A stretch of 64,000 nt of DNA from Akebia trifoliata (lineage: Eukaryota; Streptophyta; Magnoliopsida; Ranunculales; Lardizabalaceae), in NCBI GenBank assembly GCA_017979445.1, contig CM030718.1, positions 19,277,021 to 19,341,020 on the forward strand, in the 5' to 3' direction. A model generated the notes under the pieces. It saw only the letters and a list, made by a program, of their open reading frames with translations, ran no database searches and was not told where the DNA came from. The translations under genes and the position numbers were made by a program. Position 1 is the first letter of the stretch, and each line of letters starts with the position of its first letter. This document shows positions 45,271 to 56,820 of the stretch, in pieces.

Positions 45271-48200
45271 TGAACTTCTGGAGTTACTGTCTGATCCTGC
45301 TTTGCTATATTTTTTGACTTTTTCCACAGTACTTAGGAGGACTTTATGGGTAGGCTTAGGATGGGCATAAAAAAAAAAGAATTTTGAGGCTCAAAAACCC
45401 AAATACCCCTTGTGTGGCATTTCCTTTTAAATTATTTTCTTTTTCCTTAAATTTTTTTTCCCATTTTGACTGATATTTCTATTTTTTTTGAATTTTTTTT
45501 CTTTTTAGATTTTTTCTTTGTAGAGGAATCTATTTTTTTATTTTGATGTGGTCGGGCCTGAAGTAACTTCTCAGGTTGCCTACGTACCCTAGAATTTTGG
45601 GATCAGACCAAGACGTAGTTCGAATGTTTTCCTTCCCTGGGTTAAGTGATCGGGCTGAGAAATAAAAAGGTTTTTTTTTTTTTAACTTTATTTTTTGAAA
45701 AAGGCTGCAAAGGACTGAGAAATGAGATATTGAACTTTTGAACTGGGTAACAAGAAATTGATTCGGTCAAAGATGACCTCCTTAAATGTAGTACCGTTTG
45801 ATTTGGTCAAGGTTGGTTAGTTATGGTAATTCGATTCCATCATGATCTTGACGTCTGACAATTTTTCCCGGTAATATTTTTTTAATGATGAACAGACCTC
45901 CCTAATTAGGTTTGAACTGCCCTCTAGGATAAAAAATAAGTACTCGATTCTTTTTGAAATTTGATGGTCTTCCAAAGTAGTGTTTCCATGCAAATGGATG
46001 AATCTCTCCAATTATGTTCAGACTTCCTCCTATGGTCGAGGAGGGATGGTTAATTTTCTTCGAAGTCTGATGGTTAAATCCTTAACTTGTAAGTGGTGAA
46101 TTTTGACCTTCGTGCGGGTGACTTTTCTCTGATAAGTTTGCACGTGGTACAAAACTCTAAGTTATTTTTTCTCAATCAATTTTAGCTCTTCATACCCAAT
46201 GACGAACCTAGTTTATTTCTAGCAATTGATTTTCTATCAAGACCTTGATATATAGGACTTCTTTTTCAACTGGTAAGACTGTTTCTGTACCCCCATAGTG
46301 TGAATGGTAGCTTTTCTGACTAATCTTGGTGCAATTGACACATTTTCACAATGATTATTTTGAGACTCTTATTAGTTACTTGCTTCAACCGCTCTATTAA
46401 TCTGAGGGCAATAGGGAGATGATTCCAAATCTTGAACTTTGAACATAGAGTAATAATCTCGATTTTTAAGTATGACCTGTTATCAAAGATCAATTTTGCT
46501 TCAATCATTTCATTAGTCTGAGAATGTAATCTATTCTGGGAGCTCTACCATGTTGAGAAGTCCAGCATTGATACATTTTGTAATGTCTTCCTTGATCTCA
46601 TTTTCTCAAGTCGATATCTATTCCGTGTCAGACAACACCCAAGCTTGCACCTAACATATCCTCATCAAACCACACGAACAAGTCCTTTGAAATTTCTAAG
46701 TAAATTCATTATCCCCTTTGTGCTTCTTTAGGGATAAGATGGTTTCTATTTGAATTTCTTTAGGAATTATTTTCTGCTTTGAGGTCAATGACCTTTGCTT
46801 TCTTGATTAAAAATTGAGCTCGACTCTTATCTTTCTTGTTTAGGAGAGAAATCTATTAGATTATTAGTTAATTCGTTAATGCGCTCGAGGTATTCAAAAA
46901 TTTTCTTTATCCAATCAAATTCAGAAGGGGCGACAGACACCTCTATGACTCGACAAACTAAGTTGATTCAACAGAAAAAAGAGTTGACTCGAAAAAAAGA
47001 CATGACCTTGCTAGAAAAAAAAAGGACTCGAGCTAACCCAAATGACTCATAAAAACTCAAGATTACTCACAACGGGCTTGATTATGGACTGAGGATTCAA
47101 GACAATGCTTATAACCGGCAAGACTGAAGCACTATGATCTTTAGGGAATAACTGGGCGATGTTGAGAAATTCTGAAGTCATTTATGACTGTTGACTTGAT
47201 ATTGACGTTTGTTAGACTTATAACCCTAGCTAGACGATGGACGATTTAACTTAGGTACAATGATAACCATTACACCTCATTGAAGGTAAATTTAATCAAT
47301 TCCAGTATTACCCCCTTGATAACATTTTAAATGAACCCTAAAAATTCATGCAATGATTATTCAGAAGGAAAATAATTCTATTGTACTCTTGAAAATTATT
47401 GACAAATAATGTTTTCATTAAATAAAACTTTCACAAATCTGATTATTTTTTTGCAAGTTATTTTCTTTTTAGAAAAATACATTTTAGTAATTTTTCAAAG
47501 CCCATGCAAAAAAGAAAATTTTCAAGGTTCATGCAAAAATATATCTTTTGTAAATCATTTTTCTTTCCTTCTCTTTTCTTTTGGAAAATATTTTTCTAGA
47601 AAACACTTTTCTTCTGGAAAACATTTTTCTTTTTTTAAAATGGGTCGGAACCCGAATTTAGAAAAGGATTTGATTTCCATTTTGATCTAAATGGCCCGGC
47701 TCATTATGATTGTTGGATCGAGATGGACTGGGACATTATGAATTATTGCAAGAAATTGATTCTTTATTGGGTCGGTGTACCCATTTTAATTTACAAAAGT
47801 AAAATTTTTTATTCTTGAGGACAATTATACATTCTGATCTCATACATCATTCACATACATTTATCAATCACAATGTCTCATTCAAATAACAACACAAGAA
47901 CACCCATGATAAGTTCAAGTCGTGACCTATAGGGGAGGTTTCTAGATTCTAAGCTTGCTACGTGCAATACATTTTTATCTGGCCACCCTTGCCCAAGTAC
48001 ACCTATATACCTCTTGAGCGTACTCAATTAGATGGTACGTGGTGACTTGGTTTGATATACCGTATAGGTGATAATTCAAAACTCCAACTCACTTCTCTGA
48101 AGTCAAAAACAACCAGTTTGATCCCCAGTTGAGAGGTGGCACACGATGCTGAGCAAGGGCTCACTTAAATACCTTTCATCTACAATAGACGTAGTCTATC

Positions 48201-49017
48201 CCCCTCGTACAGTAAGGTACAACGTGGCAGGATCTCTTTTAGGCACTGGCTTTGATTAAGAAGTGCAATTGATGTACTTGGATTATCTTTGATATACATA
48301 TGGGTACAAGTCAAGAGTTGTAGCTTTTATAAATGGTTTGGTATCCCACGAGGTGACCGACCACATACTAGTACTACGTTGGCAAAGGGACATGTGACTG
48401 TGTGGCTTACAATAGGTCAAAGGCTCAGGTCGCTTCAGCCTGGGTGCATCGATATACCTTTCAGAGTCACCTGATCAGACGGTACTGATGCCCTAGTTTG
48501 ATATACCCTAAGGTACGTGATGGAGTTGTCGTTTTCATGAATGACGTCACATTTCCGAAGAGACTGGATCACGCACTAGTGCCACGTTGGCTATATGAGA
48601 CATGCAAGCGTGCAAAACAGTAAACGTGCATGTGGTGTGTATAAAACAGGGTGGGGTATGCCTGGGGCCTTTTCAAACAAATGGGCCCATGGGCCTGATC
48701 ATACCATCACACATTGATACCATATGAATATTAGCCAAAATGAATACCAATTCAATAACATCATTAAGATCACCAATAAGCACATCAACTATGTATCTGA
48801 TCAAGATCAATGTCAAATCAATTAAGGATCATGGCATAGAATAATTGATTAAACCCAAACATTGCAATAGGCATAATTTTTATAATTTTTAAGGTCCAAT
48901 CAATGATCACTTTTGGGTGATCCAAAATAAATCGAGATTCCAATAGATGTTACATTGATGATAGAATGATAATTGTTGAGATGAGAAGCGATGAACCCTA
49001 TTTTTTTTTTAAATTAT
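45271..49017 (+). other. Remaining LARD interior, non-coding
   Basis: No domain in six frames. It contains a GCCTACGTACCCTAGAATTT stretch (about 45578) and, at 47990-48660, loosely repeated blocks containing GATATACC and CTAGTACTACGTTGGC / CTAGTGCCACGTTGGC. Small open frames at 45817-46011, 46320-46508, 47409-47690 and 48289-48474 show no family features. Confidence 0.6.
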
Positions 49018-50330
49018 AAAAAAAAATTAGAAATCCATCCCTAAAGAAAATCAAAGAGAAAGATCCTAGTGCCAAATGAGCTCGCTCTCAGGAACATTAA
49101 TTGTGTTAACACTAGATAAATTCTGATTTTCTGTGAAATAGGAAAATACAATCTGAACTTGCATCGATGATATCTAAGACTCCCGATAACGAAATCGAAT
49201 GAATTCAGATTTTAAATTAATCTACTTGATGGGATCTACGTTTTACTAAGAGGTGCCCAGACCTAATTCTGACTAGAATGTTCTGTAAAAATGTTTTAAC
49301 ATTGTTGTCCCAACATTTATTCAGTAACAATTCCAGATTTACATATTGAACTTGCATCGATGATATCTAAGGCTCCCGATAACGTAATTGAGTGAATTCA
49401 GGTTCTAAATTAATCTACTCGATGAGATCTACGTTTTATTAAAAGGTTCCCAGACTTAATTCTTATTAGAATATTCTATAAAAATGTTTTAACATTACTG
49501 TCACAATCTTCATTCAGCAACAATTCCAGATTTACAAATTGAACTTGCATCAATGATATCTAAGGTTCCCGATAACGAAATTGAGTAAATTTAGGTTCTA
49601 AATTAATCTACTCGATGGAATCTATGTTTTATTAAAGTGCCCAGACCTAAATAAAATCGAACTAAATAAAAAAAAATTAGAAATACATCCCTAAAGAAAA
49701 TCAAAGAGAAAGATCCTAGTGCCAAATGAGCTTGCTCTCAGGAACATTAACTGTGTTAACACTAGATAAATTCAGATTTTCTGTAAATTAGGAAAATACA
49801 ATCTAAACTTGCATCGATGATATCTAAAACTCTCGATAACGAAATCGAATGAATTGAGATTTTAAATTAATCTACTCGATGGGATCTACATTTTACTAAG
49901 AGGTGCCCAGACCTAATTCTGACTAGAATGTTCTGTAAAAACGTTTTAACATTGCTATCCTAACCTTCATTCAGTAACGATTCCAGATTTACATATTGAA
50001 CTTGCATCAATGATATCCAAGGCTCCCGATAACGAAATTGAGTGAATTCAGGTTCTAAATTAATCTACTCGATGAGATCTACGTTTTATTAAAAGTTTCC
50101 AGACTTAATTCTTATTAGAATGTTCTATAAAAATGTTTTAACATTACTGTCCCAATCTTCATTCAGCAACAATTCCAGATTTACAAATTGAACTTGCATC
50201 GATGATATCTAAGGCTCCCGATAACGAAATTGAGTAAATTTAGGTTCTAAATTAATCTACTCGATGGAATCTATGTTTTATTAAAGTGCCCAGACCTAAA
50301 TAAAATCGAACTAAATAAAAAAAAATTAGG
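49018..50330 (+). repeat. Higher-order tandem repeat: two 650-bp units, each with three about 192-bp subunits
   Basis: The AAATCCATCCCTAAAG / AAATACATCCCTAAAG start recurs at 49031 and 49681 (650 apart). Within each unit the block AACTTGCATCGATGATATCTAA recurs at about 49155, 49348 and 49541, then 49805, 49998 and 50190. Subunit 1 equals subunit 4 more than its neighbours, so 192-bp triplication came first and the 650-bp duplication later. Confidence 0.9.
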
Positions 50331-50402
50331 TCAACCTGGCAATGCTCCCACACTTAGGGTTTTTCAAGTCTGATCCTCAATAGTCCCCAGGAGAGTCACC
50401 AT

Positions 50403-52118
50403 TGAAAGCGCCCTTGATTTGCGTGGTGCGCGGATCCTCTTTTGACCTTTGAGATTTGGGAGTCGCCACCTAATTATTACGGTCTAAGAACGGAATATCA
50501 ACTTTAAATGGATAAAGATAACTAATCTACTTAAAAAAAAAACTAAGTTCGGGGATCAAATTACGAGGTTGGAAGGTGTTAGGTACCAACCCCGCCCGGC
50601 AAATGCCGATCTCTACTAATTTTCAAATAAACTACATTGCTAAAAGACCTAAATAATAAATAAAAAAATAAGAAATATATACATTTTCGAAGACAACGGT
50701 CTTGTTCCCTCAGATCTGATAGAGCAGCTCCTTGTATAGTACTCCTCGCTTCGTTTTGTCTTCGGATCTGATTTCTGATCTCTGAGGTAAGGTATCTCTT
50801 TCTTAGATCTGGATTCTTCGAATTTTTTATATTATGGATTTCTGGGTATTTTTAAAGGGATTCTAAGTGTTTTTCGAGCTAAAGTTGAAGTATGGGTGTT
50901 AGGTAAGGAGTTATGACTTCAAAATTAGGGTTTATAGGAGGCTAGGAAAACTTTTTGACCTACTTCTCTTAGGATTTATTATTTGATACGAAAATAGGGT
51001 GTGGAGGCTTCAATTTATAAACTTTTTTTAGTACCTTTTAGATAGAGTTAAGGTTTAATTATAGTTCTTTTTGAGAAATTTATTATTTAGTTAGAATTCT
51101 ATTAAATAGAGTTATTATTTAATTAGGATTGTGTTAAATAGAATTATTATTTAATCAGAACTCTATTAGGATTTGACTTTTAGTCTCATTTGATTGACTT
51201 TAAGATTTTGACTTTAGTCTTACTTGATTGACTTTAATATCTTGACTTTAGTCTTACTTGAGTGACTTTAAGATCTTGACTTTAGTCTTATTTAATTGAC
51301 TTTAAGATTGATTTTAGTCTTACTTGATTGACTTTATAATTTTTTGGAGAACCCCCTTTATTATATCTTTAATTCTTTGGGACCTCAGATGGAGGGGTCC
51401 TTTAATAAATATCTTGGCAACCATCAACAATTTTGCCTAAGAGCCTGATTGATTGATTTTTTTGGTTTAAATTTTTAAATTAATTTTATTAATGTTTCAC
51501 TTTACATTATTTAATATTTTATTTATTAATTTTAGAATTTTTAATTATAAAAATTAAAAATTTATCGTTTTGTCCCTCAAGAGAACTTTTACGTTTCAAG
51601 TCGGTTTTTGATGTTTCAGGATGTTTTAGAATCGATTTTTCATAAGGAATTCAATGGGAATGTTGGTTTGTGTCATTTATAATTTCTTTTTGTGCGAAAT
51701 GGTCGAGAACTTTATGAGGGGCATTTTCATAATTTTGTCGAATTCTGTGAAAATTGACAAAATGATTTATTTGATTTCGATTTGTTATTTTATGTGTTTG
51801 AATGGGTTTTCCTAAGCGTAACGAAGGCTCTCAGGATGTTTTAAGGTTAGGGGTATTTTGGTAATTTGATTATTTTTAGTGATTTTTATCGTGAAACTTC
51901 TTTTTGTCTGTAAAATGATGATTTCTATGTTTCTAGGGTCATATTTTCCTAGCGTAGCGTGATTTCTATAGTTTTGTCAGTTCGAGATATCTCATCCAGA
52001 TTTTTGAAACATATCTAGTAACAAATAAAGTATTGGAATAATCATCCATCATTAGGAACCGATGCAATCGGGTTTACGAGTTCATTAATCAGGCAAGTGA
52101 AAAATTGGGGTGTCTACA
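50403..52118 (+). repeat. LARD 3' LTR
   Basis: 1716 bp, the partner of 41491-43197, preceded by a CCCCAGGAGAGTCACCAT stretch where the purine tract is expected. Confidence 0.92.
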
Positions 52119-52332
52119 CTCGCGTGTCTAGGATCATCTATTGCTTTGTAATGCGTTACCCCGTGTAATCAATATTATATCAACAAAGTTGTCTCTGGGC
52201 TTTGCCTCGTGTTGCCTTGTTTACTTGTTTGCTAGCTACGTTTGGGGTGTACGATCATTTTTACAGGCTTGCAAGTGGATTTGACACCCCTTGCGCCGCA
52301 CGACCTTGCTTCGAAAGAACACGACCATGACA
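52119..52332 (+). repeat. Gypsy 5' LTR, right part
   Basis: Begins with the second CTCGC copy and continues the 3' LTR sequence (GGATCATCTATTGCTTTGTAA, CTTGCAAGTGGATTTGACACC) to ACGACCATGACA. The primer-site region follows. Confidence 0.88.
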
Positions 52333-52449
52333 GTTAGTATTAGAGCTACAATTGTTTGAGCACAGTTAGTATTTCAACCACGTTGGTTTAGGTTCACGTT
52401 GGTTTTATACCCAAGCTCTTCCCCCAATTTCCATTAGTTCACACGAACA

Positions 52450-54239
52450 ATGGCAAGAGGAATTGCAAGTACCATGGATCAACCTGCTCCAAACACACTA
52501 CCATCACATATAAACAAGGAACGCATTGAGGTATTAGAAGAGAAAGTAGCCATGTTATTCGGTCTCGTTGATGGTATTGCACAATTAGATGGTCGTTAGA
52601 ACACGTTGGAAGAAGAATCCGCAACCTTCAGAGATAGAATAATTGACCTCGAGGAAGATACCTGAGGAATTCTAGCCAACTTATAAGAACAGATTACGAA
52701 ACTCACTACGAAGGTAGGTCTCCTGGTCAAAGTCGTTGGAAATGAACAGCCAGCAGTAGTGATGTTTCTCCCTCGTAATTGCGAGTCCCCGAGCCACGCA
52801 CCTTCGATGGTGTTCGCGATGCAAAAAAGCTCAAAATTTTCATGTTCGACATGAAGTAATACTTCCGTGCAACTCGTTCGGATTCAGAAGAGGTAAAAGT
52901 AACAACTATTTCTATGTATCTTGTAGGTGACGCCAAATTATGGTGGTGAACTAAGTACACCGAGATGAAAAGTGGCCAATGTTCCATCGATACATGAGAA
53001 GACCTTAAGAAAGAGTTGAAGTACCAGTTTCTCCCAGAGAACGTGGAGTTCATTGCTCGTAGAAAGTTGAGGTAACTCCAACAAACATGTGCAGCTCATG
53101 AATATGTCAAGCAATTTTTCGCCTTGATGCTTGATATCCCTAACATATGAGAGAAAGACAAGTTGTTTTCATTCCAAGAAAGGCTCAAACCTTGAATTCA
53201 GACAGAACTCCAACGACAATGTGTGCAAGATCTCATATCTGCAATTGTAGTAGCTAAGCGGTTGACTGATTATACTCCCGCAGGAGGGAGCCAACAGGAT
53301 GTACACCCTAAGTCGAAAGGTTACTCACAGCAACATGAGCACACAAAGAAGTTCTCAAATGGTAAGAATGGAGGGCATAGACAGAATTCTAGTCAGGGAT
53401 TCTCACGAAATTCCTCCCCTTCATAGAGCAGAAATACCTTGCCAGTCAAGCGTCGTCACAAACATGTATGCGTTTTGTGTGGTAGGCCTCACAAGACATT
53501 TAAGTACCCGTAGCGAGCCAAACTGACTGCACTACTAGCCTCCCAGAGTGACCCTAGTCACGAGAGTACGAGTGGGCGAGATGATAAAAATTCTCCTCAC
53601 ATGGGAGCTTTGCATCTATTGAATGCAATGAAGTAGACATCTGAGACTCAGAATAGCCAGCAACGGAAGAATCTTATGTACGTTGATATGGAAGTTGGTG
53701 GCAAGACCACCCATGCGATGGTTGATACAGGAGCTACGCACAGCTTCATTACCCCTGTAGAGGCGAAGCGTCTCAATATTTGGCTAGATAAAGGTTCAAG
53801 CCGCATGAAAGTTGTAAATTCCTAAGCCACTCCTATGCAAGGTTCGGCCAAGTCAGTCTCCGTCAAGATAGGTACATGGAAGGGTAAGTTTGATTTATTC
53901 ATAGTTCTGTTTGATGAGTTCAGAGTTGTCATTGGGATGGATTTCATGCGACAGAACAGGGTTGTACTGATGCCATTTGCCAATACATTGGGCATGCTAG
54001 GTGAATGTTCAAGTTTCGTTCTCGTATCCACAGGCAAGGAAGAGGGAAAGTTGATTTCAACTCTTCAGCTGAAGAAAGGTGAGCAACCGTATATTGCTAC
54101 CTTGAGAGTTGAATCCGTAGAACAGGACCATAGTTCAATTCTCACACAAGTTACACAGGTTTTAGCAGAAGTTGATGACATGATAGCGAATGAACTTCCG
54201 AAGACACTACAGCCACGTAAGTCGATAGATCATTAGAAT
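52450..54239 (+). pseudogene. Gypsy gag and protease, multiple stops
   Basis: Starts MARGIASTMDQPAPN. A coiled-coil-like region, then gag core with YLVGDAKLWW and ELKYQFLPENVEF. The zinc knuckle (about 53469-53507) reads CVLCGRPHKTFKY, its last Cys changed to Tyr. The protease active site VDTGATHSF (about 53721-53747) is intact and is followed by IGMDFMRQNRVVLMP. At least eight in-frame stops (for example 52598, 52662, 52857 and 53144), most explained by C-to-T or G-to-A changes, kill it. Confidence 0.85.
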
Positions 54240-54880
54240 GAATTACTATTTGGTACTACGCCTCCTATAGAAGAGCCTTTCAGGATGAATCCTCCAAGAC
54301 TAGCTGAGTTGAGCAAGCAACAGTATGGGTCTTTGTGATGTTGTGTCGATTATCGAACATAAAAGAAGATCACTATCAAGAACATGTATCCTATCCAGCC
54401 AGTTATTGACTTGTTTGATAAACTTGGGACAACCAAGTACTCTTCAAAGTTGGTTTGAGTTTAGGTTACTGTCAGATTCAAGTTGCAGATGAAGCCCCTC
54501 AGTTATTTCGTCAGAGTGTCAACAAGAATTGGGATATACCCCAGAGTATTGTCAGCGTCAAAGATTCAAGAGTCACAGGGAAGTTATGGGACGGGCCGTG
54601 TAGATTACTTGGGTTTCAGCTTGACTTTCCAACTAATGGACATCGTCAATCAGATTGGCCAACGGAGAGATTCAGTTCTGCATTGGATTATTTCAGGTAT
54701 CTTGCCAATGTCGGCCATGAGAATTGGGCGAATTTGTTCAATTCCAACTTTCAGAAGTACTCTTCCTCCAACAAGAGTGCTTTTGAACTTATCACAGGCC
54801 GACAATGTTTAACTTTTCACACTATTGTTTCAAGCTACAGGAGACACAGTCCAAGGACGTACAGGTTTGCTAAACTCTAG
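54240..54880 (+). pseudogene. Gypsy pol remnant: RT start fused to integrase C-terminal part
   Basis: CVDYRT..KITIKNMYPI and LGYCQIQVADEAPQ are the beginning of RT. Near 54515 the reading passes straight into integrase sequence (NWDIPQSIVS.. GKLWD, then DWPTERFSSALDYFRYLANV and FELITGRQCLTFHT). The RT palm with its YVDD motif, RNase H and the integrase zinc region are absent, a deletion of about 2 kb relative to a complete element. Confidence 0.8.
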
Positions 54881-55228
54881 TTACTGTACAGGTTACGCAG
54901 CATTCACTCTTTCATCCATGCAAGAAGTCTCAAGCCATACCATACAGATCTATGAGATCTAATGCACAGCATTCCAACACGTGCATCTTCTCATTCAGCT
55001 ATTCAGTCAAAGCATGTTGTCGACAAAATTCTCGAAGATGTCAATTCAACAGCAGTTTAATCCAGCAACAAAAGTAGCAGCACGTGGAGTACTTCGTCAC
55101 ACAGAAGAACATGCCAGAATTTGAAGCTACACAGGAGAGTGCAGAGAACCTACAACCTTTCAAGCAGAAGATTGAAGAGTTTGTCAGGTCAATGCGATAA
55201 GGACGTCTGTAGAATAGGTGGGGGAGTC
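54881..55228 (+). other. Gypsy 3' internal sequence and purine tract
   Basis: Degenerate sequence after the integrase remnant, ending in GGTGGGGGAGTC directly before the 3' LTR. Confidence 0.7.
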
Positions 55229-55785
55229 TGTGACGGCCATAACTTCTATCACCTAAAGTTAGGTTTAAGCTCGCCCCAGAGCTACCTGGGAGCACCCATG
55301 TAACAATATGTAAGGCTCAATATGAAGTCATGTCAGCCCCCGTACTAGGGCATATCTGTGTCAGGACATATCTGTTAGCTTATTGAAATTTTGTAATAAG
55401 GGAGTATGACTGGCCTCCACTTTCGATGTTTCCTTCTGGAAATCTAGGAAAGGAAAATTATACACCTTGTAGGAAGGGTGTCTAGTGCTTCCCAATCCCC
55501 GGCCTACACCCATGTTGACTGAAGCCCTCAAGCCTAGCTGCGTGGAAGTCCCGCATGTCTTAGGATCATCTATTGCTTTGTAACGCACCTTTATGCTTTT
55601 GTAACGCGTAACCCCGTGTAATCAATATTATATCAATAAAGTTGCCTCCGAACTTTGTCTCATGTTGCATCGTTTACTTGTTTGCTAGTTACATTTGTAG
55701 TGTATGATCATTTTTACAGGCTTGCAAGTGGATTTGACACCCCTTGCACCGCACAACCTCGCATCGAAAGAGCACGACCGTGACA
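55229..55785 (+). repeat. Gypsy 3' LTR
   Basis: 557 bp uninterrupted copy. Shows the empty LARD target (CCCGCATGTCTTAGG, about 55549) and contains a local CATATCTGTG/TTAG reiteration. Followed by TSD TAAGG. Confidence 0.92.
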
Positions 55786-56043
55786 TAAGGGCAATTTTGT
55801 ATGCTTCTAGATTACACCTTTGAATCTTTATAGGTCCCTCCACTTAAAAAATGGCTATATTTAACTGCTAACACGTGCTAAGGTGGTTGATATGTGCAAC
55901 CCACCAAAACAAAACAAAAATATATAATGAATTACTATTTCGTGAGCTGAAAATAAGATATTTACGATTTCAACCACTTTTCATGTTAATTACCAAAACG
56001 TTAACAGTCATGTTGGGGAAGGATAGAGACATAGGGGTGAAAA

Positions 56044-56067
56044 GAGAGAGAGAGAGAGAGAGAGAGG
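56044..56067 (+). repeat. GA microsatellite
   Basis: Pure (AG)n of about twelve units, in the right part of the split DNA element. Confidence 0.9.
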
Positions 56068-56277
56068 TGAATTTGGATTGTTCTTAGATCATATGAAAAA
56101 GAGAAAGATAAAAACGTAAAATTTTGTAGAGATTTTTGCTCCACAAAATTTTATGATGGTTTTGGATGAATTTTTGTGAAGCCCACAAAAATATTTACAT
56201 CCAAGCAATTGCATTCAGCAAATCATTGTAAAAATTTTTGTTTGCAACTTTTTGCAGGGCAAACAAGCAGGGCCTAA

Positions 56278-56817
56278 GATTTTATTAGTGAGTGTGGGGG
56301 TAGGAGACGATGGGGGGTTTTACAATTTAATATGTAAGTCAAGTTTGAAAATATTTATTACATCATAACAAATAACAAATAACATGCAGACTAAACCTAT
56401 ATAAAGATCAATGTCTAACAAGAGTTTGAAAGCTAATCTAACTCGGGATTTACCATCGCAAGGTTAAGGAAAGGCAAACCCTAAGGGACCATATGTTGCA
56501 GAGAAATTTTGATTTGTTTATTTATGTTTTCAACAGAAATGTCGAGTTATTTTTTGGTCTTGGGGAAGGGGCCAATTGTGAGATGAGAGAAAATATCCTC
56601 ACCCAAACGCGATAAATGCTTTTCCTCATTAAACCATTTTCCAGTGAATCTACTTCTCTAACTACTGTTACGCATGCTCTATAATTCCAGCAATTTTTTC
56701 TAGAAAAAAAAATATATTGGAGCAGTTACCATAGATCACCAAGTAGTAGAATTTCCAGAAGTCCTTTCTCATATTTTACAATTAAAGAGCAACACTTTAA
56801 GATAGTTACTTAGAATC
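56278..56817. other. Intergenic, nothing recognised
   Basis: AT-rich spacer between the two Harbinger-like elements. No gene or repeat was identified. Confidence 0.5.
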
Positions 56818-56820
56818 TAA

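Larger units (their letters stand above)
41491..52118 (+). mobile_element. Non-coding LTR retrotransposon (LARD type), 10,628 bp
   Basis: LTRs 41491-43197 (1707 bp) and 50403-52118 (1716 bp), each TG..CA (TGAAAGCGCCC..GGGGTGTCTACA). Target duplication CTCGC at 41486-41490 and 52119-52123. The 7.2-kb interior has no gag or pol domain in any frame, only short chance frames, and several tandem repeat arrays. It must have moved with enzymes supplied in trans. The equivalent site in the other Gypsy LTR (about 55549-55556, CCCGCATGTCT) is uninterrupted. I count about 18 differences in the first 136 aligned LTR bases, so this insertion is much older than the PMT-intron Copia. Confidence 0.9.
41143..55785 (+). 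mobile_element. Ty3/Gypsy retrotransposon with a 10.6-kb insertion in its 5' LTR
   Basis: 5' LTR is 41143-41490 plus 52124-52332; 3' LTR is 55229-55785. Both begin TGTGACG and end ATGACA/GTGACA. The perfect target duplication TAAGG lies at 41138-41142 and 55786-55790. A degenerate primer site (TTAGTATTAGAGC at about 52335) and a purine tract (GGTGGGGGAGTC, 55217-55228) are in place. The internal region is only 2.9 kb because RT, RNase H and part of integrase are deleted. Coding is full of stops, so the element is old and immobile. Confidence 0.92.
40438..56274. mobile_element. Harbinger-like DNA element (about 1.19 kb), split by a 14.6-kb retrotransposon nest
   Basis: Left end AGCCCTGCTTGTTTGC (40438) and right end GCAAACAAGCAGGGCC (to 56274) are inverted copies 15.8 kb apart. 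Each is flanked outside by TAA (40435-40437 and 56275-56277), the target of PIF/Harbinger elements. Removing 41143-55785 and one TAAGG leaves about 1189 bp, a sensible size for a non-autonomous element. No transposase is visible. Confidence 0.6.

Noticed and set aside
48289..48474. Short frame in the LARD interior
   Set aside because: Isolated, no start context or family features, and the surroundings carry imperfect non-coding repeats.
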